A stretch of 64,000 nt of DNA from Prochlorococcus sp. AG-418-F16 (GTDB lineage: Bacteria; Cyanobacteriota; Cyanobacteriia; PCC-6307; Cyanobiaceae), in NCBI GenBank assembly GCA_003214235.1, contig QCLW01000002.1, positions 1 through 64,000 on the forward strand. The letters are read 5' to 3'. The position numbers and the translations under genes are program-made. The notes below the pieces were generated by a model. That model did not search any database, was not told the origin of the DNA, and saw only the letters and a list, made by a program, of their open reading frames with translations. Position 1 is the first letter of the stretch. Every line of letters starts with the position of its first letter. Of the stretch, positions 54,701-63,399 are shown piece after piece.

Positions 54701-54851
54701 TTTGATTCCCTCCCTTTAAATGAATTTCCACACAACGAGTAATACATTCTTGATGACCATCGATAATACTGCATTCTGTAATACATTCAAAATATGAATT
54801 AATAGAATCTATTTCTGTATTCTGGTTAGTAGAAAAAACTGAATCATTCAT
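54693..54851 (-). CDS. Twin-CX3C small protein (52 aa)
   Basis: Polar start (MNDSVFSTNQNTEIDS), then ECITECSIIDGHQECITRC: two CX3C motifs eight residues apart, a helix-hairpin-helix likely held by disulfides or a metal. Overlaps the next gene, so the two are coupled. Unknown family. Confidence 0.62.
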   Translation of the reverse strand: MNDSVFSTNQNTEIDSINSYFECITECSIIDGHQECITRCVEIHLKGGNQNE

Positions 54852-55184
54852 GAATTTGATAGATTTATTTGGAATAGAGATATAGCATGAAATTGTGGCT
54901 AAAAATTTACTTTATTAAGTGAATTAGAAAAAAATAAGTATTATTTACTAAATAAGAATTCCACTATTTTTACTTTAAGAAAGGGAGAAATATTCTTTAT
55001 GAAATATTGTAAATAATAATTTTGATTAGTTGAATTAAGTTTTTCTAACTTAAATTTATTAAAATCTTTAATTTCTTATATATTTAGATTTTAATAAAAC
55101 AAGCTTTAAAAAATCAGCATAAAGACTGATTTACTTTTGAATAATTTAGTTAGATGATAATAAAGTACACCTTTAGGTTTTCAA
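54852..55184. other. 333-base gene-free stretch
   Basis: AT-rich intergenic DNA between divergent small genes; must hold both promoters. No clear hexamers, repeats or frames. Confidence 0.3.
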
Positions 55185-55337
55185 ATGAAATTAGTAATTA
55201 ATTGGCTTTCGAAAATGTTAGAGAGTATGGCAAATGCTTTTATGCATCCTCTAAAGAATGATTTGCCCCCATCTATTGGAACACATGCATATAGTAGTAT
55301 TCCTCTTAAGAGGAAATTCAGAAGAAGGTTTAATTAG
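55185..55337 (+). CDS. Small basic protein (50 aa)
   Basis: Amphipathic start MKLVINWLSKMLESMANAFM, then a polar, Arg-rich end (KRKFRRRFN). Possibly membrane-surface bound. Convergent with the desaturase gene, 3 bases apart. Unknown. Confidence 0.58.
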   Translation: MKLVINWLSKMLESMANAFMHPLKNDLPPSIGTHAYSSIPLKRKFRRRFN

Positions 55338-55340
55338 GTA

Positions 55341-56447
55341 TTAACCTATTTGGATTAAATTTTCATTCTGACTATCCCAAATAATATATTTGAAGCAGTT
55401 TGGAAAATCACTTAATTTTAAGAATTTTGATTGCTGAAGCAAATGAATATTAGCTTTATGACAAGCTCTTAAGTTGTAATTTGGTATTCTTTCAGAGAGA
55501 TGATGAATGCTGTGGAAGGAGATGTCTGCTAAAAACCAATTTAGCCAATTAGGGATATCTAAATTACTACTACCCAGAATAGCTCCATCGACAATATTCC
55601 AATTTTTTGTATTTTTAGCATATGCATTTTTATAGTTATGTTGGACGAAAAAAACACATATTAAAATGGCTGCTGATAGGGTTAAAACTATCGAATAAAA
55701 TGATAAGAAAAAAACTAACCCAAACCATTTGCACATAAAAATCCAACCTATTATTACTACTATGTTATTTATTATTAATTCAAATAGTTCACTAAAATTA
55801 TCTCCATAATCAGAAAAAGGTGGCTTAACTCTTGAATTAATACATATAAGTTTAGAAATCTCTCTGTTATTTATTTTGATAAAAGTCTCTTCCAATATAT
55901 CTTTAGTGAAATTAAAAATAATAATAATTAGTCCTAATCTAGGTTTTAAAACTAAGTAATAAAAGCCACCAGGGAAAAGCATTATCCAATTTCGACTTAA
56001 TTTATAAAATATTTGTTCTCTTTTTGAAAGAGAATTATAATCTTCAAGACTTAAAACATCTATCGGCCCCTTGTAAATTTCCCAATTCCCATTATTTCTA
56101 TGATGAAATGCATGATCAATTGACCATGATTTCTGTGGAATACCATTTACCAAACCAAGTAAAAATCCAAAAAAGTGGTTTAATTTACGTTGAGTAAAAA
56201 GAGAATTATGACCGCAATCATGCATTAATGAGAATGTTCTAGAAGAGAATAGCGTTAGAAGACAAATAATAGGTATTAATAAGAATCCTTTTATTAATAA
56301 TGAAAAAGGATGATTTATTATTTGATAAACAATTAACCAAATAGAAATTATTGGGATTATGGTAGAAATAATTTGATAGAAAGCTCTAAAATTATCTCTT
56401 TTAAGAAATGGCTTGATTAAAAAATCACTTCTATTTACTTCGAGCAT
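55341..56447 (-). CDS. Second membrane fatty acid desaturase-like protein
   Basis: 368 residues. His boxes HDCGHNSLF, HAFHHRNNG and SFHSIHHL with hydrophobic spans, so the diiron site is intact. It diverges from the 52341 enzyme in every box (HDCGH against HECGH), pointing to another substrate or position; the family also includes carotenoid ketolases. Lies among microproteins, so may be island-borne. Confidence 0.83.
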   Translation of the reverse strand: MLEVNRSDFLIKPFLKRDNFRAFYQIISTIIPIISIWLIVYQIINHPFSLLIKGFLLIPIICLLTLFSSRTFSLMHDCGHNSLFTQRKLNHFFGFLLGLVNGIPQKSWSIDHAFHHRNNGNWEIYKGPIDVLSLEDYNSLSKREQIFYKLSRNWIMLFPGGFYYLVLKPRLGLIIIIFNFTKDILEETFIKINNREISKLICINSRVKPPFSDYGDNFSELFELIINNIVVIIGWIFMCKWFGLVFFLSFYSIVLTLSAAILICVFFVQHNYKNAYAKNTKNWNIVDGAILGSSNLDIPNWLNWFLADISFHSIHHLSERIPNYNLRACHKANIHLLQQSKFLKLSDFPNCFKYIIWDSQNENLIQIG

Positions 56448-56535
56448 CTTTCCCTATTTTTAATGAAGATAACAAATTTTTAAAAGTATTGATTATTAGC
56501 TAAATAAAAAAAAAATATTTATACATTTTATCCTA

Positions 56536-56691
56536 CTAAAGAATAAATTCTTTAGACATGGTTCTCAATTGATCGAGATTTAATCTCTCTAAGTAATTCT
56601 TAAAATCACTAAGATTGTTAGTTGATTCCGAATCGTCTCTCTCGTAAAGAAGGCTATTAGAAATTAACTCAATAAGATGATCTTTATCCAT
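56536..56691 (-). CDS. MDKxHLI family small protein (51 aa)
   Basis: MDKDHLIELISNSLLYERDD onward, ending RTMSKEFIL. Paralogue of 38372-38527. Ribosome site AAGGAG 2-4 bases before the ATG. Confidence 0.68.
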   Translation of the reverse strand: MDKDHLIELISNSLLYERDDSESTNNLSDFKNYLERLNLDQLRTMSKEFIL

Positions 56692-56806
56692 AACTCCTTA
56701 TAGACCATAATTACTGTTTAAAAAATTAAGGTCTTGAATTCGAGATTATTAACCCATTTTTAAAAAAGTTATTTTTAAGAAATTATTATGATTTGAATTT
56801 TAAATT

Positions 56807-57025
56807 TCATAAATTTTTTAAATCTTGTTCTATCTTTTCTAATCTATCATTTAATTCTTGCTGTTCTTTAATTAAGGCTTTTTTCTTTGTTGAAAGCTCT
56901 TTGTTCAAAGGTGAATTAAAATATTTTTGATATGCTATAAAAAAAACTGCTATTGCTACAGTAATACCAAGAGCACCAATAATTAAAATTGGAGAGGTAG
57001 GAAAATCATAAAATGGGATAGACAA
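56807..57025 (-). CDS. Membrane-anchored coiled-coil protein (72 aa)
   Basis: N-terminal helix ILIIGALGITVAIAVFFIA, then about 35 residues of Lys/Glu-rich coiled coil (STKKKALIKEQQELNDRLEK). Unknown. Confidence 0.62.
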   Translation of the reverse strand: MSIPFYDFPTSPILIIGALGITVAIAVFFIAYQKYFNSPLNKELSTKKKALIKEQQELNDRLEKIEQDLKNL

Positions 57026-57237
57026 TGTTCTTTATTAAAATTCAAGTTTAGCTATCTCTAACACAAAAAATGGGTAATAAATACTTATTATCGAAGAAAT
57101 TTTATAAGTAATTATTTTATCTATTATGCAAATATAAAATTTAAAGTTTATCTTTTATTGAATTTATAAAAATGAGTAATTGTACAGCTGTCAAAGAATG
57201 AATTACTAATAATGATTAAATTAGTAAAAATTTTTTC

Positions 57238-57555
57238 ATGAAGAAATTTATAAATAAAAAATATAATAAACATGAACCATGGTTTAAATGGTTAACAAGA
57301 GAACTTAATTCTTGTGAGGCGTTTCAGGATTTCGACTCAGGTAAAAATCCAGAAGATGTTGCAGAGGATTTTATCTCTAATAATAGTATTGCTATTTCAG
57401 AAGTTTTTGAGGATTTTGACGAAGAAGATAAACATACACTCGATCATTTTCTTAAATTAACAGAATGCGAATGGCATGTGTTTAGAATTCTTGAAAAGAA
57501 ATTAGCGTTAAGAAACAAAATAAGATTTGTAGACTTTAGAAACAAAAAAAAGTAA
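57238..57555 (+). CDS. Soluble acidic protein (105 aa)
   Basis: Trp-rich basic start (NKHEPWFKWLTRELNSCEAF), acidic middle (SEVFEDFDEEDKHTLDHFLK), basic tail. No family recognised. Confidence 0.6.
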   Translation: MKKFINKKYNKHEPWFKWLTRELNSCEAFQDFDSGKNPEDVAEDFISNNSIAISEVFEDFDEEDKHTLDHFLKLTECEWHVFRILEKKLALRNKIRFVDFRNKKK

Positions 57556-57792
57556 AGAGTTAAATTAAATAGACTTAAAGTATAAATATTTTTTAAGTGC
57601 TGAATAATGAACTTAATTTATATTTCTTTCATCAGATTTAGAATAAATACTACAGAAAAATGAAGAACTTAGTTCATATCTTTTTCTTTTTAATATTAAA
57701 AAGGGCATAAAAATATCAAGAAAAAATTTTTTGTAAAGTAAATTCACTTCATCGAAAAGAGATTTAGATTATCTTGGTGAATTTATTAATAT

Positions 57793-58128
57793 CTAGATAA
57801 ATTTATTTTTACCATTACCTTTCTTACCAAATCCTAACCAGAAAAACCATAAAATCCATCCTAAAACGGGTATTAAATTTATAAAGATCCATTTCCAATC
57901 CTTTCCAAAATCTTTAATTCTCCTTATATCAATTGCTATTTGAGGAATAATGCAAACAATTCCATACACATTAAACCCAAAAGTTCTTAAAAATATTGGG
58001 ATAGTTAGAAAAGAAATTATTAGATTCGCTAATTGAACAAACCACCAGTCTGATCTCGTAGTGAATCCTTTGAAGTCTGTAGCTTTAATCCAAAACTCTT
58101 GATATGCATTTAAAAAATTTTTAAGCAT
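57793..58128 (-). CDS. DUF805 family membrane protein
   Basis: 111 residues, about three helices. RSDWWFVQLANLIISF, IAIDIRRIKDFGKDWKWIFI and the ending LGWILWFFWLGFGKKG match DUF805 (YhaH-like). Role unknown. Confidence 0.83.
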   Translation of the reverse strand: MLKNFLNAYQEFWIKATDFKGFTTRSDWWFVQLANLIISFLTIPIFLRTFGFNVYGIVCIIPQIAIDIRRIKDFGKDWKWIFINLIPVLGWILWFFWLGFGKKGNGKNKFI

Positions 58129-58192
58129 AAATTAAAATTAAAAACTCTACAACATAAATTTAATCTTCAATTTATGAGAGGTTATTTATTTA

Positions 58193-58357
58193 CTAAATAG
58201 GATCAAATAAATCCATATCATTTTTATCTTGTTTTGAAAGCGATTTTTGATTTGGTAATGAGCAGAATCCGTCTTTACAAATCATGTTTTCTTTCACAAA
58301 ATTTGTAGTTTCTGAGCATGTATTTTTGTTTTGGTTATTTGAAGATTCTTTTAGCAT
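58193..58357 (-). CDS. Small soluble protein with cysteines (54 aa)
   Basis: MLKESSNNQNKNTCSETTNF, then ENMICKDGFCSLPNQ (CX4C). Asn/Lys-rich. Unknown. Confidence 0.5.
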   Translation of the reverse strand: MLKESSNNQNKNTCSETTNFVKENMICKDGFCSLPNQKSLSKQDKNDMDLFDPI

Positions 58358-58435
58358 TTATATAGAAAAATTAGAGACAATATTAAATTATTAACTAAAT
58401 TTATTTTGATAGGCAACAAAATTAATATTAATTAC

Positions 58436-58531
58436 TTATTTTTTTTGATTTGGTAAGTCTCTCCAAAACAGTGCCATAACGTAAATGAATAAGAATATAG
58501 AACAAATATAAAGTAAAGAATTGAGATGCAT
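58436..58531 (-). CDS. Single-helix microprotein (31 aa)
   Basis: MHLNSLLYICSIFLFIYVMA then LFWRDLPNQKK. One membrane helix and a basic end. Confidence 0.48.
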   Translation of the reverse strand: MHLNSLLYICSIFLFIYVMALFWRDLPNQKK

Positions 58532-58776
58532 TTTTATTTATGACAGTAAATATAAATAGTAAAGACCCTTACTATAGAAGAAATAACTATAAATTAAGAA
58601 TTGTTTAATTTTGCAATTTTACAGATTCTAATATTTTTTTAAGTGTTTTATAATTCCTTACAGTTAACATGATTTTAAAACGTTATTTCGTCGGAATATA
58701 TATTTAAGTTAGTAAAACTTATACAGTCTAGATATGAATAATCCTAATCAAAAACTTTTAAATATCTTTTAGATTT

Positions 58777-58917
58777 TTATTTTAAATCTTTATTTATTGC
58801 TTTAAGACCTTTTCTACCTTCTTTAAGGAGTCTTAAGAAAATCCAGGATAGAGAGGAGACAATGAAAACGGTTAGTGAAATCATTGAAATAAAGGTAGTA
58901 TCGATATGGTTGAACAT
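58777..58917 (-). CDS. Single-helix protein (46 aa)
   Basis: MFNHIDTTFISMISLTVFIV then SSLSWIFLRLLKEGRKGLKA: one helix and a basic amphipathic tail. Unknown. Confidence 0.52.
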   Translation of the reverse strand: MFNHIDTTFISMISLTVFIVSSLSWIFLRLLKEGRKGLKAINKDLK

Positions 58918-58965
58918 TCTATTAATATTTTTTCGAATATAAGGTTCTAAATATCCAATTAAAAT

Positions 58966-59148
58966 TTAAACTTTAGACCTTGAGTAAGCAGGTATTAGCA
59001 TTCCACCATCTTGATCGTCATTGTTGTCATCATCAAATCCACCACCTAGAAGTAATTCGATAATTACAATTATAGCTATTGGATAAAAACACCAAAGTAT
59101 AGCTGTTAGAGGACTTATTGAAGAAGACGCTGTGTACAAATCTGTCAT
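58966..59148 (-). CDS. Single-helix acidic-tract microprotein (60 aa)
   Basis: Helix ILWCFYPIAIIVIIELLL (about residues 17-34), then GGGFDDDNNDDQDGGMLIPA and a basic end YSRSKV. The DQDGG-x-LI segment is shared with the 60292 gene. Confidence 0.65.
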   Translation of the reverse strand: MTDLYTASSSISPLTAILWCFYPIAIIVIIELLLGGGFDDDNNDDQDGGMLIPAYSRSKV

Positions 59149-59441
59149 TTACAGATATTAATCAAAAGAAACGTGAATCGTGGATCATTTGGGAAGTAGT
59201 TTTCTTGATTTTTATAAATATTCTTTATAATATATTTTCTGTCGTAAGAATTACTCATAGGAATATATTTCTATTTTTTATACTGAATTATTTATTGAAA
59301 TGATAATTTGTTTCTATCTACTAGGTACTGTTAAAAAACAATAATGACATAATGAATCGTCAAAATGTTATTTTTTATACTTAATAATAATTGTATAATT
59401 TTGATTCAAAAACTAATATTTAATTTGATTTTATAAATTCT

Positions 59442-59558
59442 ATGTTTTCTTTCTCATTTGATCCTTTGGCTGCAATATTTGGTATATCTGGAATTGTAGG
59501 ATTCTTTTTTTATGTTTCTGCTGCCAAGGGAACTTCAAGTATTAATACTAAACCTTAA
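59442..59558 (+). CDS. Single-helix microprotein (38 aa)
   Basis: MFSFSFDPLAAIFGISGIVG, GFFFYVSAAKG, polar tail. Good hydrophobic pattern with Gly; unknown. Confidence 0.55.
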   Translation: MFSFSFDPLAAIFGISGIVGFFFYVSAAKGTSSINTKP

Positions 59559-59628
59559 AAGGAATTTAAACTTATTCATTCAGAAAATTAATTGAGAGTT
59601 TAATTTTAATACTAGAAGGGCTTGTTTT

Positions 59629-59802
59629 TTATTGCTTATTCCATTGCCTAGAAATAAATTCAAGAAAATTTTCTAGGTCCTCTTCAGGACAGTTTGTTTG
59701 TTTTTGTAGATTAATACAAATTTGCTTAATATTTTCGTAAGCTTCTTTTACTGATTCGTTTTTCTCGATAACCTCAAAATATTCTTGATCAGTAAAAGGC
59801 AT
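59629..59802 (-). CDS. Small acidic helical protein (57 aa)
   Basis: MPFTDQEYFEVIEKNESVKE, then IKQICINLQKQTNCPEEDLE. Soluble. Unknown. Confidence 0.6.
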   Translation of the reverse strand: MPFTDQEYFEVIEKNESVKEAYENIKQICINLQKQTNCPEEDLENFLEFISRQWNKQ

Positions 59803-59939
59803 AATATTAGTCCCCCTTTTTGAAAATGATGTATTAAGTGTATTTTATCTACATTGACTTAATAATAAAACAAGAAAAAATTTTTTTCTTACATTTAGAT
59901 GCCCAACCTATAGTGTTTTTTAATACTCATGGTTACCTA

Positions 59940-60170
59940 TCACTCGCAGTAAAGCCCAGAAGGAAACTCAACTAAATCTCCAGCTTTAATTACATAAATG
60001 TTACCTTTTTTTCTACTTATAGTCGCTTGGCCTTCGATTATTAAGAAAATTTCCTTATCATCGTAATTCTATTTAAATTTGCTTGGCTCACATTCCCAAA
60101 TAGGCCAATTTTTTATTACATAATGAGTTATTACGCTTGCACTACAAGGAAAAGTAATTATAACTTTCAC
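59940..60170 (-). pseudogene. Cupin_3 (DUF861-type) pseudogene with Trp codons turned to stops
   Basis: From GTG at 60170: WPIWECEPSKF, a TAG where the family has Trp, then YDDKEIFLIIEGQATI, IKAGDLVEFPSGLYCE and TGA where Trp is again expected. Both stops are one G-to-A change from TGG. The cupin core is otherwise readable. Confidence 0.7.
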
Positions 60171-60291
60171 GAAATAGTTTGGATATATTTCCCTTTTCTT
60201 TTTAAATAAATGAAATTTTTATTTTCGAGAATGTGTATTTGTTTACTGTCTTTTAATTTTTTTCGTTTATTATTAAAAAAATTTTAAATTT

Positions 60292-60426
60292 ATGGATGAG
60301 CTTTCTGTTTTGTCAATCTCTTTATCTATAGCTTCTCTTGGGATATTTTTTTTATTTTTTGTTTCAAATGATGATGATGACCAAGATGGAGGTAAGTTGA
60401 TTAAATCAGTCCAAAGAATCAATTGA
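60292..60426 (+). CDS. Single-helix acidic-tract microprotein (44 aa)
   Basis: Helix SLSIASLGIFFLFFV, then SNDDDDQDGGKLIKSVQRIN. Fourth member of the Asp-tract family, here on the plus strand. Confidence 0.62.
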   Translation: MDELSVLSISLSIASLGIFFLFFVSNDDDDQDGGKLIKSVQRIN

Positions 60427-60428
60427 TT

Positions 60429-60545
60429 TCAAGTAAATAAAACGTTAAATAGAGATTTATAACCTATAAAGCCTGCATATATGCAACTTAGAAAAATAAC
60501 ATAAACTTCAAGACTACCAAGTTTTTTTTTCTTTAAAATTTTCAT
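60429..60545 (-). CDS. Single-helix microprotein (38 aa)
   Basis: Basic start MKILKKKKLG, then helix VYVIFLSCIYAGFIGY. Convergent with the acidic-tract gene, 2 bases apart. Confidence 0.48.
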   Translation of the reverse strand: MKILKKKKLGSLEVYVIFLSCIYAGFIGYKSLFNVLFT

Positions 60546-60622
60546 TTTTTTGAGTATTTATAGGATAATTTTATTTAATGTCATTTCCATTAACATGAGT
60601 ATTTATTACATTAACTCCAAGA

Positions 60623-61495
60623 TTAAAGAATTATTAATGTCAAGCCAAAAAATAAAAAACAAGTAAAAAATATTATATTTTTTGTAATTTCTCTTTCCTC
60701 ATTTTTAGCAAATAATAAAGAAATAACTGGAGATGTACTTAATAAAGCCCATCCTATTCCTATGGGAAGAGTTTTAAATACAATTTGTTGTAGCAATATT
60801 CCTAAATTGGTTCCAAGAAGTATTGAAAGCAAAAATCTTTTCTGTTGATTTTTCTCTAAATTATTTAAGAAAAAATTAATCTTAAATCTTTTTAAAGTAA
60901 TCAAAAAAATTATTGCACCTAATAATCTAATCTCAGTTGTCAGGAAAGGAGATAAATTACTTTGAAGGAAAACCATCCTTGAAAAAAGACCTCCTAAAAC
61001 AGCGCATAAAACTGATAAAAAAGGAAATGCAAAAATTTTAAAGTTATTTTTTTCTGATAAAGGGGAGTTTGCCTCTTTAAAATCATTACCTTTTTTGAGA
61101 ATTATGAAAAGCGAAATTGATACTATGATTATTCCAAACCAAGATTTGGGTGTTAAATTTTCATTAATAAAAATTTCTCCCGATAAAGCAGCTATTAAAG
61201 GAGAAAGAGTTTCTGCAGATAGAGTTTTTCTTGTGCCAATTGTTTGTAATGACTTTAGGTAGAAGGTATCACCTAAACCAATACCTATTATTCCGCTAAA
61301 TAATAGTATAACTATGTATTTCAATTCAGTTGCAGAACTGAGATTGATGAAAGCAGGAATAAAAACTATAAAAGCTATTATATTTTTTATTAAATTGATA
61401 TCTATTGATTTATATTTTTGAGTTTGCGCTCGCCAAATAAAGCATGCATAAGTCCAAGATGTAGCAGCTCCAAAAGCAGAAAGGATTCCAATCAA
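60623..61495 (-). CDS. EamA-family (DMT) transporter
   Basis: 290 residues with about ten helices in two EamA repeats; GLGDTFYLKSLQTIGTRKT and LSAETLSPLIAALSGEIFIN mark the first repeat. A metabolite or amino acid exporter by family; substrate unknown. Confidence 0.83.
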   Translation of the reverse strand: MIGILSAFGAATSWTYACFIWRAQTQKYKSIDINLIKNIIAFIVFIPAFINLSSATELKYIVILLFSGIIGIGLGDTFYLKSLQTIGTRKTLSAETLSPLIAALSGEIFINENLTPKSWFGIIIVSISLFIILKKGNDFKEANSPLSEKNNFKIFAFPFLSVLCAVLGGLFSRMVFLQSNLSPFLTTEIRLLGAIIFLITLKRFKINFFLNNLEKNQQKRFLLSILLGTNLGILLQQIVFKTLPIGIGWALLSTSPVISLLFAKNEEREITKNIIFFTCFLFFGLTLIIL

Positions 61496-61517
61496 AACTA
61501 ATAATTTTTAGAAAATT

Positions 61518-61616
61518 TTATTTTATAAATTGAGAAAATGCTAAAAAAAATACATAAAAAAGAATCAAGATCCCTGGCAAGTACTGAATTAAAGATTTTA
61601 AATTATTTGTTTTCAT
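61518..61616 (-). CDS. Single-helix microprotein (32 aa)
   Basis: MKTNNLKSLIQYLPGILILF then VFFLAFSQFIK. Lies between two minus-strand genes. Unknown. Confidence 0.48.
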   Translation of the reverse strand: MKTNNLKSLIQYLPGILILFYVFFLAFSQFIK

Positions 61617-61639
61617 ATTTAGTCTAAAAATAATCTATT

Positions 61640-61876
61640 TTAAGCTTTTTTTTTCCTAATAGGGTATAAACTTTCTAATTTTTTTCTTCTTTGAACTTTT
61701 GCATTAATTCTTTCATCTTTTTCTTTTTTCTTGATCTCATCATTTATCTTATTTTGCCTGTATCCAAACCAAAGTAAAACCCAAATAATAGAGGTAATTA
61801 AAAGAAGAGCGGTGTATTGGCCAGTCATAGGAAAGCTGGCCTCAGAATATTTAACGTAAGAAAATATTTGACTCAT
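61640..61876 (-). CDS. Single-helix protein with basic coiled tail (78 aa)
   Basis: Helix YTALLLITSIIWVLLWFGYR (about residues 21-40), then a highly charged helix (KINDEIKKKEKDERINAKVQ). Unknown; likely conserved in picocyanobacteria (inference). Confidence 0.6.
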   Translation of the reverse strand: MSQIFSYVKYSEASFPMTGQYTALLLITSIIWVLLWFGYRQNKINDEIKKKEKDERINAKVQRRKKLESLYPIRKKKA

Positions 61877-62048
61877 TTAATTAAAATAGAGCATAAAAAT
61901 AACGACTGCGTTGATTTTTTTAAAAAATTCAAGACATTAGTTAATTGAAGCTATTTATTATGGATTTAATTATGTTTTTTATATATTTTTAATAGTTTTT
62001 CGAATAATTTTTCTTGGTATCTCCTTGCTATTATTAGATTAGGAAATA

Positions 62049-63311
62049 TTGCAGTATAAGTTTTTGGAACCTTTTGATTTGGCAGTTGTAGGAGGAGGTG
62101 CTGCTGGTTTCATGACGGCAATAACTGCTGCTGAAAATGGAGTCAAAAGAATAATAATTTTAGAAGGGACTTCAAAACTTATGGAGAAAATAAGGATTAG
62201 TGGAGGTGGAAGATGTAACGTTACTAATGCAACATGGATTCCAACTGAACTAGTTGAGAATTATCCCAGAGGTGGTATTCAGCTATTAGAATCATTTAAT
62301 CGTTTTGCTTCAGGAGATGTATTTGATTGGTTTGAGAAAAAAGGTTTGAAATTAAAAATTGAAGAAGATCTAAGAGTATTCCCGGTGTCAAATTCTTCTT
62401 CAGATGTTATTGATTGCTTGAGAAAAAGTGCTTTATCAAAAAATGTAGAGATATTAACCAAATGTTATGTGAAGGAAATTTTAAAAACTCCAGATAATAT
62501 ATTTAAGATTTTTAGTCTTAAAGAAGAAACGGTAATTACAAAAAATATTATTCTTTCTACTGGGGGTCACCCCAGCGGGTATAAGTTGGCTCAAAATCTT
62601 GGCCACAGTATTGTTAAACCAGTACCATCACTTTTTACTTTTTCTACAAAAGAACCAAATTTAGATGAATGTAGTGGCGTATCGATAAAAGGTATCGATA
62701 TTGAAATTAAATTAAATAACAAGATCTTTCAAAATAGAGGCGATTTACTTATTACTCATTGGGGTTTTAGTGGACCAGCGGTGTTAAAACTTTCATCAAT
62801 TGCAGCAAGGGAACTTTTTAGCCATAAATATAAATTCAATCTAATCATTAAATGGTCAGTTTTAAGTTATGAGGAGTTGAAAGAAAAAATTAATTTTTTA
62901 AGATTAAATAAAGGTAAGATGAATTTAATAAATAATAGACCGGTTTCATTATTAACAAAAAGATTATGGATTTTTTTATTAAATAAAATAGGCATCGATA
63001 AAGAGAAAAAGTGGGCTGATTTAATGGCATATGAAAGAGACAAAATGATAAATACTCTTATGCGGGATAAATATTTAATTTCGGGCAAAGGACCATTTGG
63101 AGAAGAATTTGTTACTTCTGGAGGCGTAAAAATTAATGAAGTTAATTTTAAAACTATGGAGAGCTTAATTTGCCCAGGATTATTTTTTGCTGGAGAAGTT
63201 TTAGATGTTGATGGGATTACAGGTGGATTTAATTTTCAACATTGTTGGACAAGTGGATGGATCGCTGGGATGGCAGTCTCAAAGTTAAACCATAAAGTAA
63301 CAAATCAATAA
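62049..63311 (+). CDS. HI0933-family FAD-dependent oxidoreductase
   Basis: 420 residues from TTG. Dinucleotide-binding LAVVGGGAAGFMTAITAAEN, then ISGGGRCNVTNA and a C-terminal GEVLDVDGITGGFNFQHCW, all HI0933/YhiN signatures. Cytosolic flavoprotein of uncertain substrate. Usual length. Confidence 0.88.
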   Translation: MQYKFLEPFDLAVVGGGAAGFMTAITAAENGVKRIIILEGTSKLMEKIRISGGGRCNVTNATWIPTELVENYPRGGIQLLESFNRFASGDVFDWFEKKGLKLKIEEDLRVFPVSNSSSDVIDCLRKSALSKNVEILTKCYVKEILKTPDNIFKIFSLKEETVITKNIILSTGGHPSGYKLAQNLGHSIVKPVPSLFTFSTKEPNLDECSGVSIKGIDIEIKLNNKIFQNRGDLLITHWGFSGPAVLKLSSIAARELFSHKYKFNLIIKWSVLSYEELKEKINFLRLNKGKMNLINNRPVSLLTKRLWIFLLNKIGIDKEKKWADLMAYERDKMINTLMRDKYLISGKGPFGEEFVTSGGVKINEVNFKTMESLICPGLFFAGEVLDVDGITGGFNFQHCWTSGWIAGMAVSKLNHKVTNQ

Positions 63312-63399
63312 GTTTATCTTTTTTTTATTAAGTATTAGACGGAAAAAGTTTTTTGAACAAACTTTAATTTTAAAGTTTTAATTATATTGGTGAAGATTA

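Noticed and set aside
54548-54851. Cys-containing small genes as lanthipeptide-type precursors
   Set aside because: No LanM-like or other modifying enzyme or transporter nearby, and no double-glycine leader; CX3C pairing fits a folded protein better.
59118-59303. 61-codon plus-strand frame
   Set aside because: Begins inside the acidic-tract gene on the other strand and owes its length to AT-rich hydrophobic codons.
15400-60600. Island being an integrative element (tycheposon, prophage or integron)
   Set aside because: No tyrosine recombinase, integrase, transposase, phage structural gene or tRNA attachment site is visible. Repeats resemble cassette borders but are promoter-derived and lack attC-like features.
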